Of a DNA stretch of 64,000 bases, positions 17,746 through 25,066 are shown one piece after another. The stretch is from Pseudonocardia oceani (lineage in GTDB: Bacteria; Actinomycetota; Actinomycetes; Mycobacteriales; Pseudonocardiaceae): contig NZ_JADQDF010000001.1 in NCBI RefSeq assembly GCF_019263585.2, positions 6,020,501-6,084,500 of the forward strand, read 5' to 3'. The position numbers were made by a program, and so were the translations under genes. The first letter of the stretch is position 1. Each line of letters starts with the position of its first letter. Below the pieces are notes generated by a model. The model had not been told where the DNA came from. It saw only the letters and a program-made list of their open reading frames with translations, and did no database searches.

Positions 17746-20301
17746 TCAGCGGTCGGCGTCGGAGGCGCGGTGGCGCCCGCGCTCCAGGCCCTGCTGGTAG
17801 ACGGCGAGGCGCTCGCGGACCCGCTCGGGCTCGCGGTCGCGCGACCCGTTGGGCGGGGCGGGCGTGCCGCCCCGCGGCGGGGCCACCATCTGCGTGCCCG
17901 GGCGGCGGCGGGGGAGCCCGGCCGGGGTGGACGCCTCCGGCTGGCCGGGTCGGGAGGCGCGCTCGGAGGCGGCGCGCCACTCGGCGTCGCTGGGGGTGTT
18001 CCAGTCCTGGGGCGGGGCGCCCGCGGCCCGGCCGGCGGCCTCGGTCTCGCTGTCGACGAACCACGCCGACGCCACGGCCTCGTAGATCGGGGTGGGCGCC
18101 ATCTCGCGCATGCGGTCGCGCAGGGAGCTGGTGAGTGGGCCGAACAGCTCGGCGTCGCCGCTGCCGCTGGTGAGCGGGGCGTCGTCGTCGTCCCAGAGGG
18201 TGTCCGGCGCCATCGGGTCCGGGCGGACCGGCGGCTCGACCGGCCGCACGGCGCCACCGGGCCGGAAGGGGTCCTCGGGGCGGCGCGGCTCGTCGCGCCA
18301 CAGGGGTTCGGACCGGTGCTCGGGACTCCGGACCCCGGGACTCCGGACCTCGGACCGCTGGAGGTCGGACCGCTGGAGGTCGGACCGCTGGGGATCGGAC
18401 CGCTGGGGATCGGACCGCTGGGGATCGGGGCGCTGCACGTCGGACCGGTACGGGTCCGGCCGGTGCACGTCCGGGCCGTCGAGGGGCCGGGCGGTGAGCG
18501 GCGATCCACCGAACGGCGCGCCGCCCGGCGCAGCGGCGCCGAAGGGCGTGCCCCCGAACGGCTGGACCTCGGACGACCGGGCTCCGGACGACCGGGCTCC
18601 GGACGACCGGTCACCGGACGCCGGGCCCTCGGCGCGCGCGGGCTCGCCGCGGCGAGGGAGTCCGGGGACATCCCGGCGCGGCAGGTCGGAACCCGTCCGG
18701 TGCGGCGGGGGATCGGCCGACCCCGAACGCGAGGGCGCGGAGAACGGCGCCGGCTCCACCCGCGGCGCATCGCGGCGCTGCGGTTCCCGGCGCGGCAGGT
18801 CGGGCCGGGACCGGTCGGTGGCGCCGGACTCGAACGCGCCGGACTCGAAGGCGCCGGCCCCGGGCCGGCCGGTGCCGAGCGGGTCGCGGCGGTCCGGCTC
18901 CGGGCGGAGCGGGTCGCCCAGTCCGAGATCGTCCAGGCCGAGGTCGTCGCGTCCGCGGTCGTTGCGCCCCAGGTCGCCCCGGGCCGCGTCGACGCGGCCG
19001 GCCTCGCCGTGCACCGATCCGTTGCGGCCCGGCTCGCCGCGGCTCGGACCTGCGCCGTTCCAGCCCTGGTCGTCCCGCGCCCGGTCGCCGTACCCCGGCC
19101 CGCCGCCGGCGCGACCGAGGACGTCGGCACCCGGGCCGCCGGCCCCGGTACCGAGAGGATCGCGATCGCCGCCACCGGACCCGTTCGGCCCCGTACCCGG
19201 GTCGCCGAACGGCTCCTCGGAACGCTCCACAGGCCGGGCCTGGTCCAGCCGCGGCCCGTCGGACGCCGGAACGTCCGGGCGCGGAGCGTCGAACCCCGTC
19301 GGCTCCACCTTCTCCCGCCGCACGAACCCGGGCAGCGGATCCGACAGGGGATCGGGGCGCCGGACCGGCTGCGACGGGGGCCCACCGTACGACCCGGACC
19401 CGCCGTACGACCCGGACCCGCCGAAGGACCCGGGACGACCGTTGCTCCCGTTGGCCGGGTGACCGTTCCCGTTCCCGTTCCCGTTCCCGTTCCCGTTCCC
19501 GTTCCCGTTCCCGTTGCCGTTGCCGTTGCCCCGCCCGTTCGCCGGGTGCCCGTTCCCCGGACGCCCGGCGGGCTCCCGGTTCCAGGCGCGCGGGGCGTCG
19601 GGGGCCGCGAAGGCGACGGCGTCGAGCAGGTCGGGCGGGCAGTGCACCACGACGACGAACCCGGACCCGGCGAGCGGACCCCGCCGGTGCTGCACCCGCA
19701 GCCCGGCGCCGCAGCGCCGGGCGAGCCGGGCCGCGACGAACAGGCCGACGCGGTTGGAGACGATGTCGTCGATGATCGGACGGTTGCCGAGGCGGCGGTT
19801 GAGCTCGTCGAGCTCACCGGCCGACGCCGACGGCCCGTCGACGACGACCTCGACGACCACGCCGCCGTCCTCCGACCGCGCGCTCGCGACGTCGACCCGG
19901 GTGAGCGGGGCGGCGACCGCGAGCCCGTGCGCGAGGAGCTCGGTGAACAGCGCGACCAGCCCGGACACGGCGCGCGGGGCGATGCTGGTGTCGGGCGCGG
20001 GCCCGAGGCCGACGCGGGTGACGTCGTCGACGCCGGCGCGGGCGTCGGCCAGCACCTCGGCGACCGACCGGGGGCCGCGGGAGCGCGGGCCCTGCTGCGC
20101 ACCGGCCAGGGCCAGCAGGTTCTCGCTGCCGCGCAGCGAGCGCTGCAGCGACGTGCGCAGCTCGGCGAGGTCGGCCAGCGACTCGTCGCCGCCGTGCACC
20201 TGGAGGCGCTCCACGAGGGTGAGCTGCCGCTCGAGCTGGCCCTGCAGGCGCTGCGCCATGCACACCAGGACCTCGTCGGTCTCCCTGTTCTCGCGCACCA
20301 C
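17746..20301 (-). CDS. Conservon-type histidine-kinase-like protein with degenerate catalytic boxes and long disordered tail
   Basis: An 851-residue protein. Residues 1-240 align by eye with the dimerisation/ATPase half of actinobacterial nitrate-sensor/conservon kinases (Leu-Glu-Arg-Gln-Leu-Thr-Leu-Val-Glu-Arg-Leu near 26; Asn-Leu-Leu-Ala-Leu-Ala-Gly near 60). The His expected in the helix (about residue 47) is missing and the N-box Asn is replaced (Glu-Leu-Leu-Ala-His-Gly). Residues 240-700 are low complexity, including (Gly-Asn)11 and Arg-Ser-Asp-Pro-Gln repeats. The last 140 residues keep the family's end motifs (Ile-Tyr-Glu-Ala-Val-Ala-Ser-Ala-Trp-Phe; Gly-Leu-Pro-Arg-Arg). It may be a pseudokinase scaffold. 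No cvnB/C/D partners adjoin. GTG start. Confidence 0.75.
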   Translation of the reverse strand: MVRENRETDEVLVCMAQRLQGQLERQLTLVERLQVHGGDESLADLAELRTSLQRSLRGSENLLALAGAQQGPRSRGPRSVAEVLADARAGVDDVTRVGLGPAPDTSIAPRAVSGLVALFTELLAHGLAVAAPLTRVDVASARSEDGGVVVEVVVDGPSASAGELDELNRRLGNRPIIDDIVSNRVGLFVAARLARRCGAGLRVQHRRGPLAGSGFVVVVHCPPDLLDAVAFAAPDAPRAWNREPAGRPGNGHPANGRGNGNGNGNGNGNGNGNGNGNGNGHPANGSNGRPGSFGGSGSYGGSGSYGGPPSQPVRRPDPLSDPLPGFVRREKVEPTGFDAPRPDVPASDGPRLDQARPVERSEEPFGDPGTGPNGSGGGDRDPLGTGAGGPGADVLGRAGGGPGYGDRARDDQGWNGAGPSRGEPGRNGSVHGEAGRVDAARGDLGRNDRGRDDLGLDDLGLGDPLRPEPDRRDPLGTGRPGAGAFESGAFESGATDRSRPDLPRREPQRRDAPRVEPAPFSAPSRSGSADPPPHRTGSDLPRRDVPGLPRRGEPARAEGPASGDRSSGARSSGARSSEVQPFGGTPFGAAAPGGAPFGGSPLTARPLDGPDVHRPDPYRSDVQRPDPQRSDPQRSDPQRSDLQRSDLQRSEVRSPGVRSPEHRSEPLWRDEPRRPEDPFRPGGAVRPVEPPVRPDPMAPDTLWDDDDAPLTSGSGDAELFGPLTSSLRDRMREMAPTPIYEAVASAWFVDSETEAAGRAAGAPPQDWNTPSDAEWRAASERASRPGQPEASTPAGLPRRRPGTQMVAPPRGGTPAPPNGSRDREPERVRERLAVYQQGLERGRHRASDADR
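18340..18440. repeat. 15-bp in-frame repeat (Arg-Ser-Asp-Pro/Leu-Gln)
   Basis: Five to six tandem 15-bp units within the pseudokinase tail encode Gln-Arg-Ser-Asp-Pro or Leu. The repeat length keeps the frame. Confidence 0.75.
19465..19530. repeat. Hexanucleotide microsatellite encoding (Gly-Asn)11
   Basis: Eleven perfect 6-bp units (eight GTTCCC then three GTTGCC on the plus strand) within the pseudokinase gene. Copy-number change would keep the frame and vary only linker length. Confidence 0.9.
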
Positions 20302-20339
20302 CCGGGCCCTCTCGACGGTTTATGCGACCCGGGCGAGGG

Positions 20340-20807
20340 TACTGGCCGAGATTCCGGGATCCAGTGGGGTTGCCTGGCCTGCGCCGGTCGGCCCCGTGTG
20401 CGCGACGGGCGGGGTCGGCCCGCGGTCGGGCGTCCCGCAGGCGCGCGACGAGGCGGGCGGGCTGACGAGCGGTCAGATCGGGCAGGTAGGCGCGCCCCAC
20501 GGCCACCCCGACCGCGGGCAGCGCGACCGGGTCGGGTGAGGAACAGCGGTTCGTGGCGCGGCTGGAACCCACCGCGACCGGCCCGACCCCCACGGTCGGC
20601 ACGACCAGGGGCGGGACCGGGTCGGGAAGAGCTGCCAGCGCACGTCGACGACGAGCACCGCGGCGCCGGTGAGCACGGCCGCGGCGAGGAGCACCGCCCG
20701 TCCCCACCACCGGCGCCCGCGGGGAGCAGGAGCGCGACCAGCGCCGCCCCGCCCGCCTCGAGCAGCCCCCGGGGGAGCGGACCGTCGAGCAGCGACCGGT
20801 CGAGCAT
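20340..20807 (-). pseudogene. Possible frameshifted small membrane protein remnant
   Basis: From an ATG at 20807 the minus strand reads a plausible start and hydrophobic helix (Gly-Leu-Leu-Glu-Ala-Gly-Gly-Ala-Ala-Leu-Val-Ala-Leu-Leu-Leu). Around 20700 the hydrophobic reading moves to another frame (Arg-Ala-Val-Leu-Leu-Ala-Ala-Ala-Val-Leu-Thr-Gly), and around 20640 to the third frame (Leu-Val-Val-Pro-Thr-Val-Gly-Val). Joined, the three pieces look like one two-helix membrane protein with two frameshifts. Either decay or sequencing error could explain this. No intact gene covers this 650-base stretch. Confidence 0.3.
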
Positions 20808-20863
20808 GGCGCGATCACGCTCCCGCCCCCGACAAACCGTGCGCCGGTCCCGGTGCCGCGGGC

Positions 20864-20933
20864 ACCTCGCACACCGGGTGCGCACCTCGCACACCGCCGA
20901 CGGTGTGCGAGGTCACCACCGGGTGTGCGAGGT
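20864..20933. promoter_or_regulatory. Mirror-symmetric four-copy element upstream of the SMR operon
   Basis: The 12-mer ACCTCGCACACC occurs at 20864 and 20884 (direct) and as its reverse complement at 20902 and 20922. The whole 70 bp is symmetric about 20898.5, with a perfect 13-bp inverted repeat at the centre (20884-20896 with 20901-20913). Its place upstream of the efflux genes and a TetR gene suggests a cooperative operator; a regulatory hairpin is also possible. Confidence 0.6.
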
Positions 20934-20939
20934 CATTTA

Positions 20940-20953
20940 TGTACAGTTGTACA
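20940..20953 (+). promoter_or_regulatory. Operator palindrome containing the -10 box of the SMR operon
   Basis: TGTACAGTTGTACA at 20940-20953 is an inverted repeat that contains TACAGT (20942-20947), a good actinobacterial -10, 7 bases before the ATG at 20955. A repressor bound here, plausibly the TetR protein at 21634-22185, would block promoter opening. Confidence 0.6.
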
Positions 20954-20954
20954 C

Positions 20955-21275
20955 ATGGTCTTCGGGTTGCTCGTCCTCGCCGTCGTGTCCGGGGTGGTGG
21001 GGTCGACCTCGCTGAAGCTGTCGCGGGGCTTCCGGCGGTTCTGGCCGGTGGTCGGGACGGCGCTGGGCTACGGCGTGGCGACCGTCGCGCTGGGGCTGCT
21101 CATGGAGCACCTGCCGGTCGGCGTCATCCACGCCGTGTGGGGCGGGGGAGCGGCGGTGCTGCTCACCGTCGTCGGGCGGACGGTGTTCGGCGAGCGGATC
21201 ACCGCGGCCCGCCTCGCAGGCGTGGGCCTGATCGTCGGCGGCGTGGTGCTGCTCAACCTGACCGGGACCCTCTGA
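20955..21275 (+). CDS. SMR-family small multidrug transporter, subunit lacking the conserved glutamate
   Basis: A 106-residue, four-helix membrane protein with SMR motifs (Ser-Leu-Lys-Leu-Ser-Arg-Gly-Phe after helix 1; Ala-Val-Trp-Gly-Gly-Gly-Ala-Ala near 60; Phe-Gly-Glu-Arg-Ile-Thr-Ala before helix 4). The essential membrane Glu of helix 1 (Glu14 of EmrE) is Gly13 here, by alignment on the conserved Lys. It overlaps the next SMR gene by one base, so the two probably form a heterodimer in which only the partner carries the proton/drug-binding Glu. The start coincides with a predicted leaderless transcript. Confidence 0.85.
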   Translation: MVFGLLVLAVVSGVVGSTSLKLSRGFRRFWPVVGTALGYGVATVALGLLMEHLPVGVIHAVWGGGAAVLLTVVGRTVFGERITAARLAGVGLIVGGVVLLNLTGTL

Positions 21276-21637
21276 TGGCCACGGCGGCCGGCCCGATCGG
21301 CGCACCCACCACGGCTCGAAGGTCCCGCATCCCGTGGTGGCCGATGGCCGGCGCGATAGCGGCCGAGATCTGCTCGACGCTGCTGCTCAAGGCCTCCGAC
21401 GGCTTCGCGCACCCGTTCGTCGGGGCGGCGGCGCTGCTGGGCTTCACCCTGACGCTGTTCCTGCTCTCGCGCGCCCTGCTGACGCTCCCGCTCGGCGTCG
21501 CCTACGCCGTGTGGGTGGGCGTCGGCAGCGTCGTGGTGACGCTCGGGGGCGTGCTGCTGTTCGGCGACCGGCTCTCCGCAGGGGGGATCGCCGGGATCGC
21601 GCTGGTCGCGCTCGGGGTCGTGGTGGTCAATCTATGA
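21275..21637 (+). CDS. SMR-family small multidrug transporter, Glu-bearing subunit
   Basis: A 120-residue protein with a basic N-terminal extension of about 20 residues and four membrane helices. Helix 1 keeps Glu31 in Ala-Ile-Ala-Ala-Glu-Ile-Cys-Ser-Thr-Leu-Leu-Leu-Lys, equivalent to EmrE Glu14. Ala-Val-Trp-Val-Gly-Val-Gly-Ser-Val and Phe-Gly-Asp-Arg-Leu-Ser-Ala are the usual SMR motifs. The ATG starts on the last base of the upstream stop codon and the gene overlaps the TetR gene by 4 bases. Probable drug or quaternary-cation exporter. An internal Met24 is an alternative start. Confidence 0.85.
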   Translation: MATAAGPIGAPTTARRSRIPWWPMAGAIAAEICSTLLLKASDGFAHPFVGAAALLGFTLTLFLLSRALLTLPLGVAYAVWVGVGSVVVTLGGVLLFGDRLSAGGIAGIALVALGVVVVNL

Positions 21638-22185
21638 CCAGGGGCCCCAACGACCCCGGCCGCCGCGAGCGCATCGTGGTCGCCGCCGTCGAGCTCATGG
21701 GCCGCGACGGGCTGCACGCGATCACCCACCGCGCCGTCGCCGCCCGCGCCGGGGTGCCGCTGGGCTCGACCACCTACTACTTCCGCGACCTCGACGACCT
21801 GCTGCTCGCCGCCGTCGACCTCGCCCTGGAGCAGTCCCGCGCGCGGATCGCGGCCTGGGACGCCGCGCTGGCGCCGGACGCGGGCGCGCCGGAGGTCTGC
21901 CGGTCGCTGGCGGCGATGACGGTCGGGTTCGTGACCGAGCACGCCGCCCGCACGGTGCTCGACTACGAGCTCTACGCCGCGGGCCTGCGCCGCCGCGCGC
22001 TGCGGGCGCGCAGCGCGGAGTGGATCGGGCTGCTGCGCACCGCCCTGCGCGGCCGGTTCGACGACCTCACCGCCGACGCCCTCACCGCCGCCGTCGACGG
22101 CTTCACCCTGCAGGCGCTGCTGGCGCCCGAGCCCCCGACCGCCGACGCGTGCGAGGCGCTCCTGCGCCGGGTCGTGGCAGGGTGA
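21634..22185 (+). CDS. TetR-family transcriptional regulator
   Basis: A 183-residue protein. The N-terminal HTH (residues 8-55) shows Arg-Arg-Glu-Arg-Ile-Val-Val-Ala-Ala-Val-Glu-Leu, His-Arg-Ala-Val-Ala-Ala-Arg-Ala-Gly-Val-Pro-Leu-Gly-Ser-Thr-Thr-Tyr-Tyr-Phe. The rest is a helical ligand-binding domain. It is translationally coupled to the SMR pair (ATGA), so it is likely their autoregulated repressor, binding the palindromes at 20864-20953. Confidence 0.9.
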   Translation: MTRGPNDPGRRERIVVAAVELMGRDGLHAITHRAVAARAGVPLGSTTYYFRDLDDLLLAAVDLALEQSRARIAAWDAALAPDAGAPEVCRSLAAMTVGFVTEHAARTVLDYELYAAGLRRRALRARSAEWIGLLRTALRGRFDDLTADALTAAVDGFTLQALLAPEPPTADACEALLRRVVAG

Positions 22186-23411
22186 CGGGCGTGAGCCTCG
22201 ACGTCGCCTCGGTCAGAGAACACTTCCCGTCGCTGAAGGCGGGTTACGCGCACTTCGACGGGCCCGGCGGCTCGCAGGTGCCCGACGTCGTCGCGCAGGC
22301 GGTGGCGACGACGATGACCTCGCCGCTGGCCAACCGCGGCACCGTCACGGCCGCGGAGCGCGCCGCCGACGCGATCGTGCTCGCCGCCCGCGCCGCGATG
22401 GCCGACCTGCTCGCCGCCGACCCGGGCGGCATCGTCTTCGGCCGCAGCATGACCGCGCTGACCTTCGACCTCGCCCGCACGCTCGCCGCCGGCTGGGGCC
22501 CGGGCGACGAGGTCGTCGTCACCCGCCTGGACCACGACGCCAACATCCGGCCCTGGGTGATCGCCGCGGAGGCCGTCGGCGCGACCGTGCGGTGGCTCGA
22601 CTTCGACCCCGCCACCGGTGAGCTCGACGACGTGGCGACCGTGCTGTCGGACCGCACCCGGCTGGTGGCGGTCACCGGCGCGTCGAACCTGATCGGCACG
22701 CGACCCCCGGTCCGCGCGATCGCCGACCGGGCGCACGAGGTGGGCGCGCTCGTGCACGTCGACGGGGTGCACCTCACCGCGCACGCGGTCGTCGACGTCA
22801 CCGAGCTGGGCGCCGACCTCTACGCCTGCTCGCCCTACAAGTTCCTCGGCCCGCACTGCGGCGTGCTCGCCGCGGCGCCCGCGCTGCTGGAGACGCTGCG
22901 CCCGGCCAAGCTGCTGCCGTCCTCCGACGCCGTGCCGGAGCGCTTCGAGCTGGGCACGCTGCCCTACGAGCTGCTGGCCGGCACGACCGCGGCCGTCGAC
23001 TTCCTGGCCGGGCTCGTGCCCGGCGAGGGCTCGCGGCGCGAGCGGCTCGTCGTGTCGATGACGGCGGTGCAGGCCCACGAGGACCGCCTGCGCCGGCGCA
23101 TCGAGGAGGGCCTGGCCGCGCTGCCGGGCGTCACGGTCCACTCCCGGGCCGCCCGCCGCACCCCGACCCTGCTGGTCGGCTTCGAGGGCCGCGACCCCGC
23201 CGACGCCTACCGCTTCCTCGCCGAGCACGACGTCAACGCCCCGGCGAGCTCGTTCTACGCGCTCGAGGCGTCCCGCCGCCTGGGTCTGGGCGACGCCGGG
23301 TCGCTGCGGATCGGGCTCGCGCCCTACAGCGACGACGCCGACGTCGACCGGCTGCTCGGCTCGCTGGGCGTCTTCACGAACGGCTCCTCGCGGAACAGCG
23401 GCGGCAGGTAG
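22182..23411 (+). CDS. Cysteine-desulfurase-like aminotransferase class V protein
   Basis: A 409-residue PLP enzyme of the fold-type I, TIGR01976 branch. Characteristic features are Phe-Asp-Gly-Pro-Gly-Gly-Ser-Gln near residue 23, Phe-Gly-Arg-Ser-Met-Thr-Ala-Leu, His-Val-Asp-Gly-Val-His near 190 (Asp to PLP nitrogen) and Cys-Ser-Pro-Tyr-Lys-Phe near 211, where Lys carries PLP. The GTG at 22182 overlaps the TetR stop; another GTG is at 22191. The 3' end overlaps the convergent CPBP gene by 88 bases. The substrate is unknown, and SufS function is not implied because no suf genes adjoin. Confidence 0.85.
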   Translation: MTGVSLDVASVREHFPSLKAGYAHFDGPGGSQVPDVVAQAVATTMTSPLANRGTVTAAERAADAIVLAARAAMADLLAADPGGIVFGRSMTALTFDLARTLAAGWGPGDEVVVTRLDHDANIRPWVIAAEAVGATVRWLDFDPATGELDDVATVLSDRTRLVAVTGASNLIGTRPPVRAIADRAHEVGALVHVDGVHLTAHAVVDVTELGADLYACSPYKFLGPHCGVLAAAPALLETLRPAKLLPSSDAVPERFELGTLPYELLAGTTAAVDFLAGLVPGEGSRRERLVVSMTAVQAHEDRLRRRIEEGLAALPGVTVHSRAARRTPTLLVGFEGRDPADAYRFLAEHDVNAPASSFYALEASRRLGLGDAGSLRIGLAPYSDDADVDRLLGSLGVFTNGSSRNSGGR

Positions 23412-24082
23412 CGCAGCATCAGCGTCGACCAGGTCAGGTGCGTGAGCAGCGGCGCCTGGATGCCGCCCGACGAGCGGCGCTGCAGCCCGAACAGCGCGCC
23501 CATCACCCCGGAGGCGAGGACGAGCGCGGGGTTGCGGGTGGCGACGGTGGCCAGCATGTAGACCCCCGTCGACGCCACGACCGGCCGCTTCTCACCGACC
23601 GCCGCGTAGAGCGCGCCGCGGAAGAAGACCTCCTCGGCCGCGCCGTTGGCCAGCGTGGTGAGCACGACGAGCCCGTCGCTGCCCTGGTCGGCGTACTGCA
23701 GCACCGACGAGATCGCGCGGTCGAGCACAGGGACGCGCTTGGCGACCAGCGCGGCGGCGTAGAAGGCCCCGAAGGCGCCGACGCCGGTGAGGACCGGGGT
23801 GACCAGCGGGCGGCGCAGGTTCTCGCCGTACTGCATCCAGCCCAGGTGCAGCTTGCCCGAGGCCAGGCCGCCGATCACCCAGGTGGCCGCGGTGCCCAGC
23901 GTGATGCCGTAGAAGGCGGGGGAGTCCGGCCTGGTCGAGAGCCCGGCGCCGAGCATCCCGGCCCCGGCCAGCGACGTCGCGGCGACGACCCGGCGACGGC
24001 GGCGGAAGCGGGCGTCGGTCTCCCGGTGGTCGCGCGGCACCTTCTCGGTCAGCCAGCGGGGGAGCCAGGTCGTGACCTTCAC
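23324..24082 (-). CDS. CPBP-family membrane protein (intramembrane protease-like)
   Basis: A 252-residue protein. A basic N-terminus is followed by several membrane helices. Motif 1 Glu-Glu-x-x-x-Arg is present (Ala-Ala-Glu-Glu-Val-Phe-Phe-Arg-Gly) and motif 3 keeps its His (Leu-Thr-His-Leu-Thr-Trp-Ser). In the motif 2 position (normally Phe-x-x-x-His) the sequence reads Tyr-Met-Leu-Ala-Thr, so a proposed metal-binding His is missing and proteolytic activity is doubtful. The GTG at 24082 overlaps the upstream gene's stop. Its C-terminus lies within the cysteine-desulfurase-like gene. Confidence 0.8.
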   Translation of the reverse strand: MKVTTWLPRWLTEKVPRDHRETDARFRRRRRVVAATSLAGAGMLGAGLSTRPDSPAFYGITLGTAATWVIGGLASGKLHLGWMQYGENLRRPLVTPVLTGVGAFGAFYAAALVAKRVPVLDRAISSVLQYADQGSDGLVVLTTLANGAAEEVFFRGALYAAVGEKRPVVASTGVYMLATVATRNPALVLASGVMGALFGLQRRSSGGIQAPLLTHLTWSTLMLRYLPPLFREEPFVKTPSEPSSRSTSASSL

Positions 24083-24972
24083 CGGCGGGCCGCCCGCGCG
24101 CGGTCGCCCAGGGCCGCGAGCACGGCGGCGTCGTAGTCCATGGGTTCGAACGGTACGAGGTCGCGGATCGCGGCGTCGCGCACGACCACCTCGTTCGACA
24201 TCGAATCGACGAGGTTGCGCCCGGTCTGCACGTCGACGTCGGTGACCAGCGACAGCCAGCGGCTCGAGAGCTGCGGCGACAGGAACGGCACCGGGACGAC
24301 GATCATCGTGCGGCCCTCGATGACGGCGACGCGGCGCAGCATCTCGACGTACGCGAGCACCTCGGTGCCGCCGATGTCGAACGTGCGGCCCTCGGTGGCC
24401 GGCACCTCCAGCACGCCGACGAGGTAGCGGACCACGTCGTCGACGCCGATCGGCTGCGTCCGCGTGCGCACCCAGCGCGGGGTGATCATGGCCGGGAGGT
24501 GCTCGACGAGCTGGCGCGTCATCTCCCAGGAGATGCCGCCGTGCCCGACGATGATCCCGGCGCGCAGCACGGTGAGCGGCACGGCGGACCCGCCCAGGAT
24601 CCGCTCGACCTCGCGGCGGCTGCGCAGGTGCGCGGACAGGTCGTCGGAGTCGTCGCCGAGCCCGCCGAGGTAGACGATCCGCGACACCCGGGCGTCGGCA
24701 GCGGCCTTCCCGAACGTGCGGGCGGCCTCGGCGTCGCGCTCGGCGAAGCGGGGGTCGTCGAGGGAGTGCACGAGGTAGTACGCCGCGTCCTGCCCCTGCA
24801 GGGCCTCGGCCAGCGAGGCGGCGTCGTGGACGTCGCCGCGGACGGGCGTGCCCGCCCCATCGTAGGAGTCGGGGCGGCGGGTCATCGCCCGCACGTCGTG
24901 CCCCGCCTCGACCAACGCAGGGCACAGCCGCCCGCCCACGAACCCGGACGCTCCGGTCACCAGCACACGCAT
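24079..24972 (-). CDS. NAD(P)H-binding Rossmann protein (NmrA/SDR-a type)
   Basis: A 297-residue protein. Residues 1-12 show the extended-SDR nucleotide motif Val-Leu-Val-Thr-Gly-Ala-Ser-Gly-Phe-Val-Gly. Met-Thr-Arg-Arg-Pro follows the second strand, and Tyr-Leu-Gly-Gly-Leu near 110 and Arg-Ala-Gly-Ile-Ile-Val-Gly near 150 match the family. The active-site Tyr-x-x-x-Lys is not evident, as in many NAD(P)H sensor-type members. The ATG at 24972 is preceded by GGGAGAAGG. Coupled to the CPBP gene by a GTGA overlap. Confidence 0.85.
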   Translation of the reverse strand: MRVLVTGASGFVGGRLCPALVEAGHDVRAMTRRPDSYDGAGTPVRGDVHDAASLAEALQGQDAAYYLVHSLDDPRFAERDAEAARTFGKAAADARVSRIVYLGGLGDDSDDLSAHLRSRREVERILGGSAVPLTVLRAGIIVGHGGISWEMTRQLVEHLPAMITPRWVRTRTQPIGVDDVVRYLVGVLEVPATEGRTFDIGGTEVLAYVEMLRRVAVIEGRTMIVVPVPFLSPQLSSRWLSLVTDVDVQTGRNLVDSMSNEVVVRDAAIRDLVPFEPMDYDAAVLAALGDRARAARR

Positions 24973-25054
24973 GGCGACACCTTCTCCCGTCCGGCCCACC
25001 GGCGCGACCCGGGGACCGGGCGGGCGTCGGCGTCCGCGCGCGCCGCCGTGCTCG

Positions 25055-25060
25055 TACAGT
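25055..25060 (+). promoter_or_regulatory. -10 box (TACAGT) for leaderless transcript
   Basis: TACAGT is followed by 6 bases and the GTG at 25067; there is no ribosome-binding site. Confidence 0.5.
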
Positions 25061-25066
25061 GCGCGC

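Noticed and set aside
19465..19530. CRISPR or telomere-like repeat
   Set aside because: It is a 6-bp in-frame coding microsatellite for Gly-Asn within the pseudokinase.
17226..20894. A single 1222-codon minus-strand frame joining the HTH/TOBE gene to upstream sequence
   Set aside because: Only the last 142 codons carry domain motifs; the rest is an out-of-frame reading of the pseudokinase, which has its own frame and end motifs.
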